NCBI GenBank assembly: GCA_019054805.1
Contig: JAHQIY010000014.1
Coordinates: 434,001-498,000 of the forward strand
Direction: 5' to 3'
Source: Brachionus manjavacas
Lineage: Eukaryota > Rotifera > Eurotatoria > Ploima > Brachionidae
DNA: 64,000 nt
A model generated the notes under the pieces. It was not told the DNA's origin and ran no database searches. It saw nothing but the letters and a program-made list of their open reading frames with translations. A program made the position numbers and the translations under genes. Position 1 is the first letter of the stretch, and each line of letters opens with the position of its first letter. Shown here piece by piece: positions 21,000 through 33,139 of the stretch.

Positions 21000-23339
21000 G
21001 ATAGTAAACATCAAAATTTAAAAAAAAGCATTATTTAGATGAATTTGAGCAAAAAGGTGCTGAAGAATCGAAAAGTTCTGCTAATGCTTTCAATTATTTG
21101 TTTTGTTGTTTTTGTTATTCAATTTAATAATGTAGCCAAGTATTTTAAAATAAATGCAAAATACAGCACTAATGATCAAAAAAATTTCATTGTTGATATA
21201 AATCTTGAAAAAAATTATATCAATTTTTGGAACAGTTTAAAAGTCTATTCAAACTATCTTTTTCGTTTGCCAATGTCTTTAGCTACAAATAATAATTCTT
21301 TGTCTGATTCTTCGAGTGATGAATCTCAACACAATTTTGTCACAATTAATCAAATTCTATTCACCAACAAAGCTATTTTAGTAGATCCAAATGTATTCAC
21401 TAATATCATTACAGACATCTACAAAGAATCTGAAATAGATAAATTTTACGAACTACAAGATCAGAATAGGTCTTTTTTGGTGTCGTTTCTTCTTGATGTA
21501 AAATATTTATCTAAATTTTTCAAAGTAATCAATTTTTAAAATTTTTATTTTTTAAAAAAACAATTTAAATAAATTAATCTAAAGGATTTGGCTTCATTTA
21601 ACCTCAAATGTAACATCATTCCAACAAACCTTAAAGATTTTGATCTTTTGATTCCAGCAAGTATCTACATCAAATGCGGACAATTTGTCTATCATGTTTC
21701 AATTATGTATCCTCGTGGCAACTTTTACTGGATACCTCAAGATGACTTTGAAATAAACCGATTGACAAAATCATTTTCTGACTTCAGTAGAGCCTTAAAC
21801 AAGTATTTCAATAATTTGTTTCACAATTTTAATTAGATTTATTAGATTGTTTATAATTAAAAATTTAAATAAAGATTCAAAACAGTTGTTATCGAGCACA
21901 AATCCGGATACTTGACAGTTCCATTAGATACAAATCATTTTTTGTATCAATACAAACATTCTAAATTTATTGAATGCAATCAACAACTAGCTGAATCAAC
22001 TTACAAAATACAAAAACAAAATGTGGTCCAAACGACTCTTTTTGTTTCCAGGTTTAGTTATGTCAAAGATTTACTCGAGTCCTATCAAAAAGTCTACTGG
22101 CTCATGGCAGGAACATTGTTGGGTTGGTACAGGGAATGTGGCATTATACCCCACACAACAGATGCTGATATAAGTTTATATTCTGATCAATTCGATCCTG
22201 AAATAGAAAATTTTCTAATAAATGACAAACTCATTCCATTAAGCTTGAAATTCGGACTCGACAACGATAGTCTTGAATTCAGAATCGGCAAAGAAAATGC
22301 GTTTCACATTGATTTATTTTTTACCTACGAACTAAATCAAACTCATCAGTGGTTTCCTTACCACAGTGGACGACAAGTAAAGAGAACTATATTCAGCAAA
22401 TTCTCTGGCATTTGTTCAGCTGAGCTTCATGAAGAAAAATTTCTTGTTCCCTGTGATCCCGTAAGAGTATTGGATGAAATTTACGGTGACAATGGCTGGC
22501 AAACACCCGACAAAAAGTTTAAAGTATCGCCAAATTTGAAAGCATGGAAAAGTTGGAGTTTGAATCAATGGCTGAATGCGATTAAGTTTTACCACAAAGG
22601 AACATTTTTGAAAGATCAAACTTTAAATTTTATAAGGTATCGCTTATCAAAGGGTGAAAAAATGCCTTCGTAGCATTTTTCTATCTAAATTTTTTGTTTT
22701 TTAAAATTTATTTATTTTTTTTTCATTATTATAGTTCTTTAAATACTGTTGAATTTATTATTCATTTTAAAACTGAAAGTTGATTAATCGCCTTTTTTAC
22801 AAGAACTTTCTTGAAACAAATTTTAAAATTTTATGTATTTTGAGTCTAAAGAAAAATGTTTAAGAATAAAACAATCGGATGTTTTTTTTTTAAATTACTT
22901 TAAAATCAATTACTGAAAATACTTTATTCTTTAATCTCCAAAAAAAAGAAACTCTTTGTCGCTTGAGTCTAAATTGCAATCAATAATAAAGACTTCAATA
23001 ATATCATTAAAGTTTAGTAAACCGTAAATATTAATGAATGAATCCATGAAGATGGCTTAGTGCCCCAAAAAATAAAATTTTCAAGGTTTAAGATAGTAAA
23101 GATCATTATCTCCAAAGCTATTGAATACCTTAATTTTCAATTTAAAATAGACTTTATTTATTTTAATTGCAAAGTAAACTTATTTAAAAAATTGAAATTG
23201 GAATTTAAAGAATTCGCTAGGAGATTCTTTAATTCAATTTCTATCTGTTCATTCAAAGTTTTGGTTCTATTGATCGCCATGTCAGTTTGTGTATATTTTG
23301 AGCTGAAATATAGTTTCACCTATTCAGAGGTTGTTGGTC
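21000..23339 (+). repeat. Inverted gene duplication, intact arm (2.34 kb)
   Basis: Matches the complement of 28517-30605 at near identity, from just upstream of the fukutin-like start codon to 23339 (ends GTTGTTGGTC in both). The arms differ by a few substitutions and one 242-bp deletion in the other arm. Beyond the borders the sequences are unrelated. Confidence 0.9.
21039..22673 (+). CDS. FKTN-like: Fukutin-like LicD-domain transferase, copy A, 500 aa
   Basis: Three exons (21039-21524, 21585-21802, 21875-22673) with introns of 60 and 72 nt. The N-terminus is a type II Golgi/ER anchor (about residues 13-31) after NLSKKVLKNRK. The middle carries PRGNFYWIP and SFSDFSRALNK, seen again in the divergent copy at 44 kb. 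The C-terminal LicD/fukutin nucleotidyltransferase-type domain has GTLLGWYRECGIIPHTTDAD (G314 to D333; acidic pair D331/D333 expected to bind metal), FRIGKENAFHIDLFF, KFLVPCDPVRVLDEIYG and WSLNQWLNAIKFY. Fukutin adds ribitol-5-phosphate to O-mannosyl glycans of alpha-dystroglycan in the Golgi; whether this copy does the same is inferred from family. Length is close to human fukutin (461 aa). Copy B is its broken inverted twin. Confidence 0.9.
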
Positions 23340-24788
23340 ATACACAGGTCTACTTGTCTTTCACCATTGTTATTTAACATTCGGTTTTAACAATTAGGTC
23401 TAATGCGAGAATTATATTTAGAGATTTCTACAAATAAATCATATAGAAGAATACTGTTTGTGCGTTATATGCACTGAAAACAAAAAAGTAAAAGTTATTT
23501 AAAAACATCTCAACACATAAAAGTTTTGCATTAAACTTTTCAAATACCTTAACCTTAGTAGATTCAACCCTTTCCTTGAATAAAATTATTTACAAATTAA
23601 ACTATTATACACCAGCCTTTCACATACACTTTGCCAATAAAAAGCTTATTAAAATATAATTAAACAAATACAATTGAGTGCTTATTATCGATTATCTTCC
23701 AAAAGCATCGAAAATTTGTTAAGTGTATAACTTCTTAAAAATTTTTACAGTCTATTCAACTTAATATGACAAAATGATATTCTTTTTAAAAAAAGTATAA
23801 TAATGTATCTATTTTTCCACATACTTACAGTTTATGAAATTAAAAATCTTTATTTATTTAATTTTTTTTTCTAAAAAGCACTAGAATTTAAAACTAAATA
23901 AAAAAAAAAGTAGTCTATTAAAATATCTCTTGCAAATTATCTCAAAATAACAAAAATCGCATGTTGTGAAGTATGTTTCGAACTTTGAAAAAATTATTGT
24001 AAAAATTGGGTAAACTGAAGCTAAAATGGAACTAGAATTTCAACTTTTAAAGCTGTTTTCTTCAAGTAGTTTTGGTAGGAACCAGTGCAATTTTATATTT
24101 AAAAAAGAAAATTTTTTACTTGTAAACAAGCATTTTTAAAATATTTTCTGAACAAAAGTAAAATTATTTGATCTAAATAATTAATATAATTGATTTAGTT
24201 AACTTAAATTATTGAATAAATATAATTAGTTTTCAAATATTTTCTTTTGCATTTTCTTTAAATACTCTTCAAGTATTATTTATCTTTTGAAGCTTTTAAT
24301 AAAGAATCGTCATTTAAACTTTTGTAAAATTTTCAAATTTTATATTGATTCCCTTGGAAAATATCGAGAAATTATGGATGCTCTAGGAAGGTATTGATAG
24401 ATTATATTTATTGCTCAAGGTTTTTGAAATCAGTCCCTAATTGAACTGAAAGATACTTGAAACCTGTTGTCTCTAATTTTAAAAAAATTTAAAGTTAAAA
24501 CTATTGAAAAATTAAATTTTTTTCAGATTTTTTGACAAATAAATAAAAAAACATAATTACTAGATTTAATTTAATTTTTCTTCTTTGAACTATTTCAAAT
24601 GCTTTTTAATACAGAAAGAATATTAATATAACTCAAATAACTAGCAGAATAATTCAAACAAATGTTTAATTTTAATTTTTTAATTTTGATTAATTTATTA
24701 TAAAAAATTCTTTCAAAATGATGGGAAAATTTCGATAAAATTTTGTATTTTATCTATTTTTCTATTATATAAAATATATTTGGGAAAA
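22674..24788. other. 3' flank and intergenic spacer
   Basis: The first 666 bp belong to the inverted duplication. A 100-codon open frame at 23060-23377 (FKVLVLLIAMSVCVYFELKY) is present in both arms. It may only reflect shared noncoding sequence, because its last codons run across the duplication border and differ between arms. From 23400 to 24780 nothing is seen. Confidence 0.45.
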
Positions 24789-26069
24789 ATGATCGAACGA
24801 AACCTTAAAAAATTAGCTAAAATGAAAACAAAAACTTTTTTCTTACTAACGGGTTTTTTTTTTACCTCAATACTTCTCGTTTGGTTATTTAATTCCTCTA
24901 ATTCCCGATTGCAAGAAATAGTCAGCGAAACTGAACAACATTTCAAAAATATCAACTCAAAATTTGACGTTTTGAAACCTAACGAGGAAAAAAACGATCT
25001 AAAAATTGAATCAACTTATTTAGAGTTGCTTGGCTTTTTAGGTGAGCCAAAAATATTCAATCAAGTGTCTGAAGAAGATTCCAATCACCCAAAAGACTCT
25101 CTTTTTCCGTCACCTCGAATTCCACCATTGGTCACAGCGTTTAGCTATTTTTCCGACAAGGAAAGACTTCTCATAGAATCCAAATTAAATTTTTTCTACA
25201 ATGATCTAATGTTCATCTATGACCTCGATCTTAGTTCTTCCGAACAACTTAGAGTAACACTTCCATCCAAAATTTCACTTTTTATTAATTTAAATAAAAG
25301 ATAAAAAAATTGTGCAACAAATCTTGTTTTATTAGATCATTCAAAGGTGAAAATTATCCGGATCACGTGGTTGACGACAAAATAAAAGCCTACAAACCAA
25401 TTATCATTCAAGTATTTCCACTTAAGCAGTGAATAATTAATACTTTATTTTAATTAGGAAGTTTTAAATGAATACGGAGCCATTATTTGGATAGAGCCTC
25501 CAAATGTCTTTGTTTCAAACAAAAGTGACCTTTTTTTGGCAAAATCGCAAAAGAACGGTCTGCTGGCTTGGCCTCAAGCGCAGTCAGTCTCTCAAATGAC
25601 ACATCCAACAATGTTTCGCTACCTAAATAGCAAGCAGAAGGATTATTTTTTTGTCCATATGCTGGACACTAGTCAGTTTATTATATTCAATAATAAGCAG
25701 ATTCATCAGAAATTGATGCTGCCATGGGTGAAATGTGCTCTTAAAGCGAGTTGTATTGCCCCGCCAGGATCAAAATATTCCGGGTGTAATTTCACCCGTA
25801 GACCTTTTTTTAAGTATTCGGGATGCCATCGATATGAACAATCGGCATTTAGTATTATAACTGCGTTGCTTTATAAATTTGACGAAAGTCAATATACAAT
25901 TGCTGTTGATCAAGATCCCAAATTAGCGAATACTAGTTTAATGTATTCTTTGAACAAAAATGAACAGAATCCCGCATCAGTGCAAACTTTTTTTCAAAAT
26001 TCATTTATGTCACAAGCAAAAAAGACTACAATGAGCAGTTCTAGTAAAAAGAAACAATTTAAAAATTGA
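24789..26069 (+). CDS. DUF1647-type putative glycosyltransferase, type II membrane protein, 395 aa
   Basis: Three exons (24789-25253, 25301-25411, 25458-26069), introns 47 and 46 nt, in frame throughout. The N-terminus has a basic stretch and a signal anchor (FFLLTGFFFTSILLVWLF), placing the body in the Golgi lumen. The body shows the order of motifs I associate with invertebrate DUF1647 proteins: FIYDLDLSSSEQ, then across the first splice IKKLCNKSCFIRSF, YPDHV, KAYKPIIIQEVLNEYGAIIW, THPTMFRYL, PWVKCALKASCIAPPG and the C-terminal GCHRYEQSAFSII. The fold is thought to resemble nucleotide-sugar transferases; donor and acceptor are unknown. The tail is Ser/Lys-rich (SSSSKKKQFKN). It sits inside the inverted duplication of the fukutin-like gene, so two presumptive Golgi glycosylation genes lie side by side. 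I chose the ATG at 24789 because upstream is stop-rich. Confidence 0.8.
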
Positions 26070-27000
26070 TCATTTTTTTTTGAATTATCCTGAAGAGGCA
26101 TTTCAAGGAAAAGAGGTGATTCTTTGACTAAAATAACAAGTGTTAAGTATTTTTGTTTATCAAATAATTTAAAAATCTTAATGTAAATGAGAAATAGTTA
26201 TTAAAATTTAATAAAATTTCAAAATATTTTGATCCTTTTAATTAAAGTAATAATATTGAAATAAAAACTCAGAGTTAGTTTCTACTAATTTTAATTTTGA
26301 ATTTAGATTTACAATGGTGCTGTATTTTACATAAAATATTGCTACTCTGGCTTAATAGAAGAAAATTAATTGAATTAGTCAAAAAAGAAATGGTTAATAG
26401 ATGTTTGTGGATAGATTAAAGAACAAAAACACAAAAAAATGAAATTTATTTTAGTGCTTTGGTAGTGCACATGAATATTTTGAAAAATACATAAACAGCT
26501 TACCTAAAATAAAGTAAATTTAGGAAAATTTTCGCAAATCTAAAAAAGTAAAAAATCATAAATTTACCAGATTATACGTAAAATGAGGTAAATTTTTAGG
26601 ATTCTGCGAAAGCTGTAAAAAAAAGAATGTCCAAAATGAATGAGCAGAAAAAGAAAATAAAATAAATTAGCAAAATTTGTTGGCATTTAATTTTGACATT
26701 AGATTGTTTAAATGGTCCTTCAAATTTTGTAAAATAAAATTAAAATTTCTTTAAATTTTAAATATTTTTTCAATTTAAATTTAACTAACTAAAATTTAAC
26801 GCATTTATACCTAAAACTGATACTTTTGTTTAAGTTAATAAATTAATGAAAAAATATAGTCAAACGAGGTGAAACCCTGAATTCTTTTATTTGATCGCTT
26901 ATTAGTTGTGATTTTTTTTTTCGAGAAACATATGAAATAATAAAAGAGAATAATGAAATAATAATAGGAATAACCCAAGAACGGATTATATCAAAGGAAA
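26070..27000. other. Intergenic, repeat-like
   Basis: No gene. A stretch at 26515-26620 contains TTTACC and TTATACGTAAA words resembling the repeat at 19.2-19.7 kb. Confidence 0.4.
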
Positions 27001-27002
27001 AT

Positions 27003-27706
27003 GTAGTCCACAAATTGACGAAGGCTTCTGAACAGAAAGATCTAGGAGTCATAGTAAATCTCGACATGAAATGGTGTAAGCAAATATGTGCTACATCGGC
27101 AAGAGCAAACAGAATTCTCGGGCAAGTATTAAATGGTTTCAGTAACCATGATTCAAATATTATAAAAAAGATGTACACAAGTCTAGTGCGGCTTCATCTC
27201 GAATATGCAGTATCAGTTTGGAATCCATACCTGAAGAAAGATATTGATACACTTGAGAGAGTACAGAGAAGAGCTACACGAACTACATGGATTTAGTGAG
27301 CTAAGTTATTCAGAAAGACTCAAAAAACTGAATCTTACAACACTTTCGACAAGAAGGAGGTGCGGAGATCTAATACAAATGTACAAGATCATGAATGGAC
27401 TTGACGAGATAAGTTGGTATAGCGAATATTTGGAAGGTGTAAGTACATATAAAACAAGAGGTAATCGATACAAACTAAGAAGAGAACTCACAAAAAATTG
27501 TTTACCGAGGTATAATTTATTTACTAACAGAGTTGTTAGCGATTGGAACAAACTGACAAATTTGGTAATCGAATCGAAAACAATTGACTTATTCAAAAAC
27601 AAACTAGATAACATATTGAGTGACTAATATTGCTTACAGTCTGATTAATCCAGACTTCGCGCATAAGCGTAGCAATTATCATTATTATTATTATTATTAT
27701 TAGCTT
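27003..27706 (+). mobile_element. LINE reverse-transcriptase C-terminus with 3' tail, frameshifted
   Basis: Reads EQKDLGVIVNLDMKWCKQI, LVRLHLEYAVSVWNPYLKKD and LERVQRRATR, then after a frameshift near 27287 HGFSELSYSERLKKLNLTTL, RRRCGDLIQMYKIMNGLDE and FTNRVVSDWNKLTNLVIE, to a stop at 27625-27627. This is the end of a CR1/L2-like ORF2. The 3' tail follows at once: hairpin AGTCTG (27638-27643)/CAGACT (27651-27656) inside an outer helix (ATTGC 27629-27633 with GCAAT 27672-27676), then (ATT)n at about 27680-27702. 5'-truncated, dead. It is a different family from the LINE at 14.4 kb (about half of the residues differ). Confidence 0.85.
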
Positions 27707-28360
27707 TTAGATGAGTCATAAGGAACTTGGATTTTTCGTCTTAGTATGTTTATTTGTTAGATACAACTTCTTCTTGTGCGAAAACATACTTAAAAGTATA
27801 TCTCTTCCGCCTTTTTTAATCATTCCCGCATAAAATGTCCTTTTCTTAGAAAAATTCACTATCTTGACTATCTAATTAAAATTTGATCAATCGTTTAAAT
27901 TATTAACTGTAAAATTTAGACTCCTTAGAACTGTTTCAAGATCTTTATTAGAAAAACTAAATGTTTTAATATCTGAAAAAATTCTGAAATTAATGTCTTT
28001 AGTTAAAAAAATAAATCATTGACAAAAATCAGAAAAAGCGGAGGACCTAGAACTGACCCTCGCGGTACTCCAATTTCATCTTTAGTGTTTTGAACAGTTC
28101 ACCTACTTTTCGAATCTTTTGAGTTCTATTTTGAAAATATAAATAGAATAGAAGACCTAATGAAGAATTTTCAAAACCATAGTGAAAAAATTTTAAAATA
28201 AAAAATTCTGAAGTCAATAAACAAGGGAACAGTTGTTAATTTTCTTTCTTTTGTCTTGTTCAATTCACCAAAAATTTACGTATTTGAGTTTGACATTAAT
28301 AAGCAGATCTAAAACCATCTTGTCCATTAAAACTTATTTATTAGACTTAAAATAATATAT
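27707..28360 (-). pseudogene. Degenerate LINE reverse transcriptase, antisense
   Basis: Minus-strand translation, with many stops and frameshifts, gives fragments DGFRSAY.CQTQ (about 28290), YFQNRTQKIRKVGELF (about 28110-28150) and the RT motif GVPRGSVLGPPLFLIFVNDL (about 28015-28075). The order is correct for a non-LTR RT. It is head to head with the 3' end of the plus-strand LINE at 27.0-27.7 kb and ends about 160 bp before the border of the inverted duplication. Confidence 0.75.
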
Positions 28361-28516
28361 AAATGGTTTGCTAAAACATTTGCCATGGCTGAAAGGACTG
28401 AAATTCCTCGAAAATTATTAATATCTGATGATTGCCTCAAATTAACAAATAAATAATAAAAAGATTAGATTTATATTTTTATTTAATTATTTTATATAGC
28501 AATTTTATTCCAAGAA

Positions 28517-30605
28517 GACCAACAACCTCTGAATAGGTGAAACTATATTTCAGCTCAAAATATACACAAACTGACATGGCGATCAATAGAACCAAAACTT
28601 TGAATGAACAGATAGAAGTTGAATTAAAGAATCTCCTAACGAATTCTTTAAATTCCAATTTCAATTTTTTAAATAAGTTTACTTTGCAATTAAAATAAAT
28701 AAAGTCTATTTTAAATTGAAAATTAAGGTATTCAATAGCTTTGGAGATAATGATCTTTACTATCTTAAACCTTGAAAATTTTATTTTTTGGGGCACTAAG
28801 CCATCTTCATGGATTCATTCATTAATATTTACGGTTTACTAAACTTTAATGATATTATTGAAGTCTTTATTATTGATTGCAATTTAGACTCAAGCGACAA
28901 AGAGTTTCTTTTTTTTGGAGATTAAAGAATAAAGTATTTTCAGTAATTGATTTTAAAGTAATTAAAAAAAAAACATCCGATTGTTTTATTCTTAAACATT
29001 TTTCTTTAGACTCAAAATACATAAAATTTTAAAATTTGTTTCAAGAAAGTTCTTGTAAAAAAGGCGATTAATCAACTTTCAGTTTTAAAATGAATAATAA
29101 ATTCAACAGTATTTAAAGAACTATAATAATGAAAAAAAAATAAATAAATTTTAAAAAACAAAAAATTTAGATAGAAAAATGCTACGAAGGCATTTTTTCA
29201 CCCTTTGATAAGCGATACCTTATAAAATTTAAAGTTTGATCTTTCAAAAATGTTCCTTTGTGGTAAAACTTAATCGCATTCAGCCATTGATTCAAACTCC
29301 AACTTTTCCATGCTTTCAAATTTGGCGATTCTGAATTCAAGACTATCGTTGTCGAGTCCGAATTTCAAGCTTAATGGAATGAGTTTGTCATTTATTAGAA
29401 AATTTTCTATTTCAGGATCGAATTGATCAGAATATAAACTTATATCAGCATCTGTTGTGTGGGGTATAATGCCACATTCCCTGTACCAACCCAACAATGT
29501 TCCTGCCATGAGCCAGTAGACTTTTTGATAGGACTCGAGTAAATCTTTGACATAACTAAACCTGGAAACAAAAAGAGTCGTTTGGACCACATTTTGTTTT
29601 TGTATTTTGTAAGTTGATTCAGCTAGTTGTTGATTGCATTCAATAAATTTAGAATGTTTGTATTGATACAAAAAATGATTTGTATCTAATGGAACTGTCA
29701 AGTATCCGGATTTGTGCTCGATAACAACTGTTTTGAATCTTTATTTAAATTTTTAATTATAAACAATCTAATAAATCTAATTAAAATTGTGAAACAAATT
29801 ATTGAAATACTTGTTTAAGGCTCTACTGAAGTCAGAAAATGATTTTGTCAATCGGTTTATTTCAAAGTCATCTTGAGGTATCCAGTAAAAGTTGCCACGA
29901 GGATACATAATTGAAACATGATAGACAAATTGTCCGCATTTGATACAGATACTTGCTGGAATCAAAAGATCAAAATCTTTAAGGTTTGTTGGAATGATGT
30001 TACATTTGAGGTTAAATGAAGCTAAATCCTTTAGATTAATTTATTTAAATTGTTTTTTTATTAAAATTTTAAAATTGATTACTTTGAAAAATTTAGATAA
30101 ATATTTTACATCAAGAAGAAACGACACCAAAAAAGACCTATTCTGATCTTGTAGTTCGTAAAATTTATCTATTTCAGATTCTTTGTAGATGTCTGTAATG
30201 ATATTAGTGAATACATTTGGATCTACTAAAATAGCTTTGTTGGTGAATAGAATTTGATTAATTGTGACAAAATTGTGTTGAGATTCATCACTCGAAGAAT
30301 CAGACAAAGAATTATTATTTGTAGCTAAAGACATTGGCAAACGAAAAAGATAGTTTGAATAGACTTTTAAACTGTTCCAAAAATTGATATAATTTTTTTC
30401 AAGATTTATATCAACAATGTAATTTTTTTGATCATTAGTGCTGTATTTTGCATTTATTTTAAAATACTTGGCTACATTATTAAATTGAATAACAAAAACA
30501 ACAAAACAAATAATTGAAAGCATTAGCAGAACTTTTCGATTCTTCAGCACCTTTTTGCTCAAATTCATCTAAATAATGTTTTTTTTAAATTTTGATGTTT
30601 ATTAT
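28517..30605 (-). repeat. Inverted gene duplication, broken arm (2.09 kb)
   Basis: Complement of 21000-23339. Length difference is accounted for mainly by one 242-bp deletion corresponding to 22288-22529 of the intact arm, joined at a 4-base microhomology (ATCG). Confidence 0.9.
29270..30568 (-). pseudogene. FKTN-like: Fukutin-like copy B, truncated by deletion
   Basis: Same start and same three-exon structure as copy A (30568-30083, 30028-29811, 29738 onward), with exon junctions conserved. It diverges after SLEFRI: a 242-bp deletion (not a multiple of 3) shifts the frame, and translation ends 17 residues later at 29270. The anchor and the TTDAD metal site are kept, but FHIDLFF, the VPCDP segment and the C-terminal helix are lost, so activity is unlikely. 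Only a few missense differences from copy A are seen before the break (for example N to Y in exon 1, Y to C in exon 2), so the duplication is recent. Confidence 0.9.
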
Positions 30606-32400
30606 CTGTATTTATATTAAAATTTTTAAAATCTTATCATCTTAATCATTTAAATAAAATAATTCTTTTTTTTAATATCAAATGACTGTTCCTTAAATGA
30701 TAGAAATAAAAATAAATAGTTTAACGATTTAATTTCTTATTTAAAAAGAATTTTTCGCTTAATAAATGATTAAATATTTAACACAAACTCTTGATTTCTT
30801 TCTTAAAAATTTCAAATATAGATAATTTAATCGATAATTAAACGTACTTATAAAAATATTTTAAATTAATTTTTTTCAAAAATAAAATTTCTGCTTTTGT
30901 TGCATTTAAATTAAATTTTGACTGTGAAATTTAAAAATATTTCTATGAAAAAGCTTAAAAATCAGTAAATTTTCGTTTAGAATTTTATCTTTAATTTCAT
31001 TCTTTAAAATCTATTAAATATTTTTTTTAAGATTCAACTTTTAAAAGAATAAATAATTTAGAAACTCACATAAATCTTGAAAAAAGATTTTTATTACATA
31101 GCTTTTATTGTATCTTTTTAAAATTTTATATGCAAAAAAAAAACACTTCATGATTATGAAATTTTAGTTTTTAAGTTAAAGAGCTTCCCAACTCAATTCT
31201 ATTCCAAAAAAAATCTAGTATGATTCTAAATATTCGTTTTTTAACATCTCAAGCGATCAATTCATCTGGAAATATTTTTTAAAATGCGTAATTTTCAATT
31301 TTTTTTCTTTAAGGAAATTTAAAAGGTATCATAAAATAATATTGTTCACGCTTGGTTCATATTTATTGTAATTCAAAAAAAACAAAAGACTGTATTTTAA
31401 TAAAAGATTCAAAAATAATTGAGCATTTTCGAACTGATACCTAATTTTTAATAGCTGATGGTGATTCTTAAACTTTTTTTCTTCTCTTTATGAACATGGA
31501 AAACTCATTAAAAAATTAAATGTTATCCTTATAATCAAATTTAAAATGAAATTGCATCATTAAAACTTTATTTTTTCTAAACACCCACATAGAAATATCA
31601 TAGTCATATCACTCCATATAATTTTATATAATAGCTGGAGTTTTTCTCTGTCTGTCGAACATGCCTAAAATGCAATATCATTTAGATTTCTTGTGACTAT
31701 TAACAATGCGATTTTTATAGTCATATAATATACAAATTAATAAAATTGATATTGATCGTCTAGTTTAATAAAAAAAAATTTCATTCTTCAGAAAAATAAA
31801 ATTTAAAGAATTTCATTTTTATAAATTAATATGATTAAATGGTAATTTTTGTGAATTTTAAGTTAAATTTTTTTTTTCATTTCAGATAGCTAAATTTATC
31901 AAAAATATCGATTGATCTTTCCTTATAAAGTAAAAACAAGGGCTGAAACTGAGATCGAATGAATGGGACTAGAACTGATACAATAAAATAGACCTAAAAA
32001 ATTATTTGAAGCATTTTAATTAAATATAATACAATATTTATTATGTTCCGATGATCAAGTGATTTTTTGCTTTAATTAAAAAAAAATAAAATACAAATAA
32101 AAACCACAATATTTAAATTTAAAACATCTGACCGGTGCTATCAAGATAGAATCAGTATTGGGATCATAAGAACTACCCAACACTAGTTTTGATGATTTAG
32201 TTCTGAAATAATAAGAAAAACAGTATGCAGTGGCTTAGCTGTTCAATAACGTCTAAAATCTTCAAATTGAAGCTTATTATTCATTTAATATTGGTCATGA
32301 TCAAATATAACCTAAAAAAATGGTTTTAGTTTTTTAATAAAAAATTTAATAATTTTAGATAATGGAAAATAAAATAACAGCTAAATTGGAGTTTTATTGT
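30606..32400. other. Intergenic, no gene seen
   Basis: AT-rich. A GC-richer patch at about 31585-31760 (around TAGCTGGAGTTTTTCTCTGTCTGTCG) looks repeat-derived but is unidentified. Confidence 0.4.
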
Positions 32401-32408
32401 TGAGATTG

Positions 32409-32525
32409 ACTTACTGACTGTCCCATTACATTATACGGACAGTCAGTATAGTAGACAGTCAGTAAAGTCAGTATAGTGGACAGTCAGTAAAGTACGGGTA
32501 AAGTATACCCGAAAGCTGTCAGTTT
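32409..32525. repeat. Cluster of direct and inverted GACAGTCAGTA copies
   Basis: GACAGTCAGTA occurs directly at 32438, 32454 and 32479. The inverted form TTACTGACTGTCC is at 32411-32423 and pairs exactly with 32478-32490. A further small hairpin CGGGTA/TACCCG follows at about 32495-32511, and GCTGTCAGT at 32515 is a degenerate fourth copy. No coding. Confidence 0.8.
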
Positions 32526-33139
32526 TTTTGAATAGAGACCTACAGAGATTAATTTTTTTTTAATTTAATAAGTTATTGTTAAATCGATTTTAATTTTAAA
32601 ATGAAATTCATCAAATTCGAAAATTTTTGTCAGAATAGGTTGGGTAGAGAATTTGTACCCTGAATATTCTGAAAATAGGGTTTTATCTTTTTGCTTGTGG
32701 TATAAGTCAAAATAAAGTAAATACAAAAGGTAATCTATCCTCGGAAACATGCCCAAAATGATTGATCATAAATATTTCCTTAAAATTATTTTAAAAAGTA
32801 CTGATCACAATCTGAAAACTAAATATTAACATCCTGTGATTATCATGATAATTTTTTGATCTTTTAGTATAAAAAAAATTCATCAATTTTTGAAATGCAT
32901 TATCTGCAAAATATACCCTAATCACTGAAATAATATTTTAAATAAGTCAATACTTTAAAGCAAAGCAAAAAACTAAGCACTAAATCTATAATCTATAATC
33001 CAAGAAATCTGAACAAAGCATGAAATTCAATAATTTAAAAAATGAAAAAAATTAATTATAGTAATTATAGTAAAATAATTTTTTTTAATTTTCTTTATTA
33101 AAGAATTTATTAAATCAATAAAATAAAATAATATAAATT

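Noticed and set aside
23060-23377. Conserved open frame in both arms of the fukutin duplication
   Set aside because: Conservation is explained by the recent duplication; the frame runs over the duplication border with different endings and has no recognisable domain. Noted in the gap entry but not called.
24789-25411. Apparent frameshift in the DUF1647 gene
   Set aside because: Using the donor after CTTAGA (25253) and the acceptor AAATAAAAG (25300) restores the frame and recovers the family motif LCNKSCFIRSF; the gene is intact.
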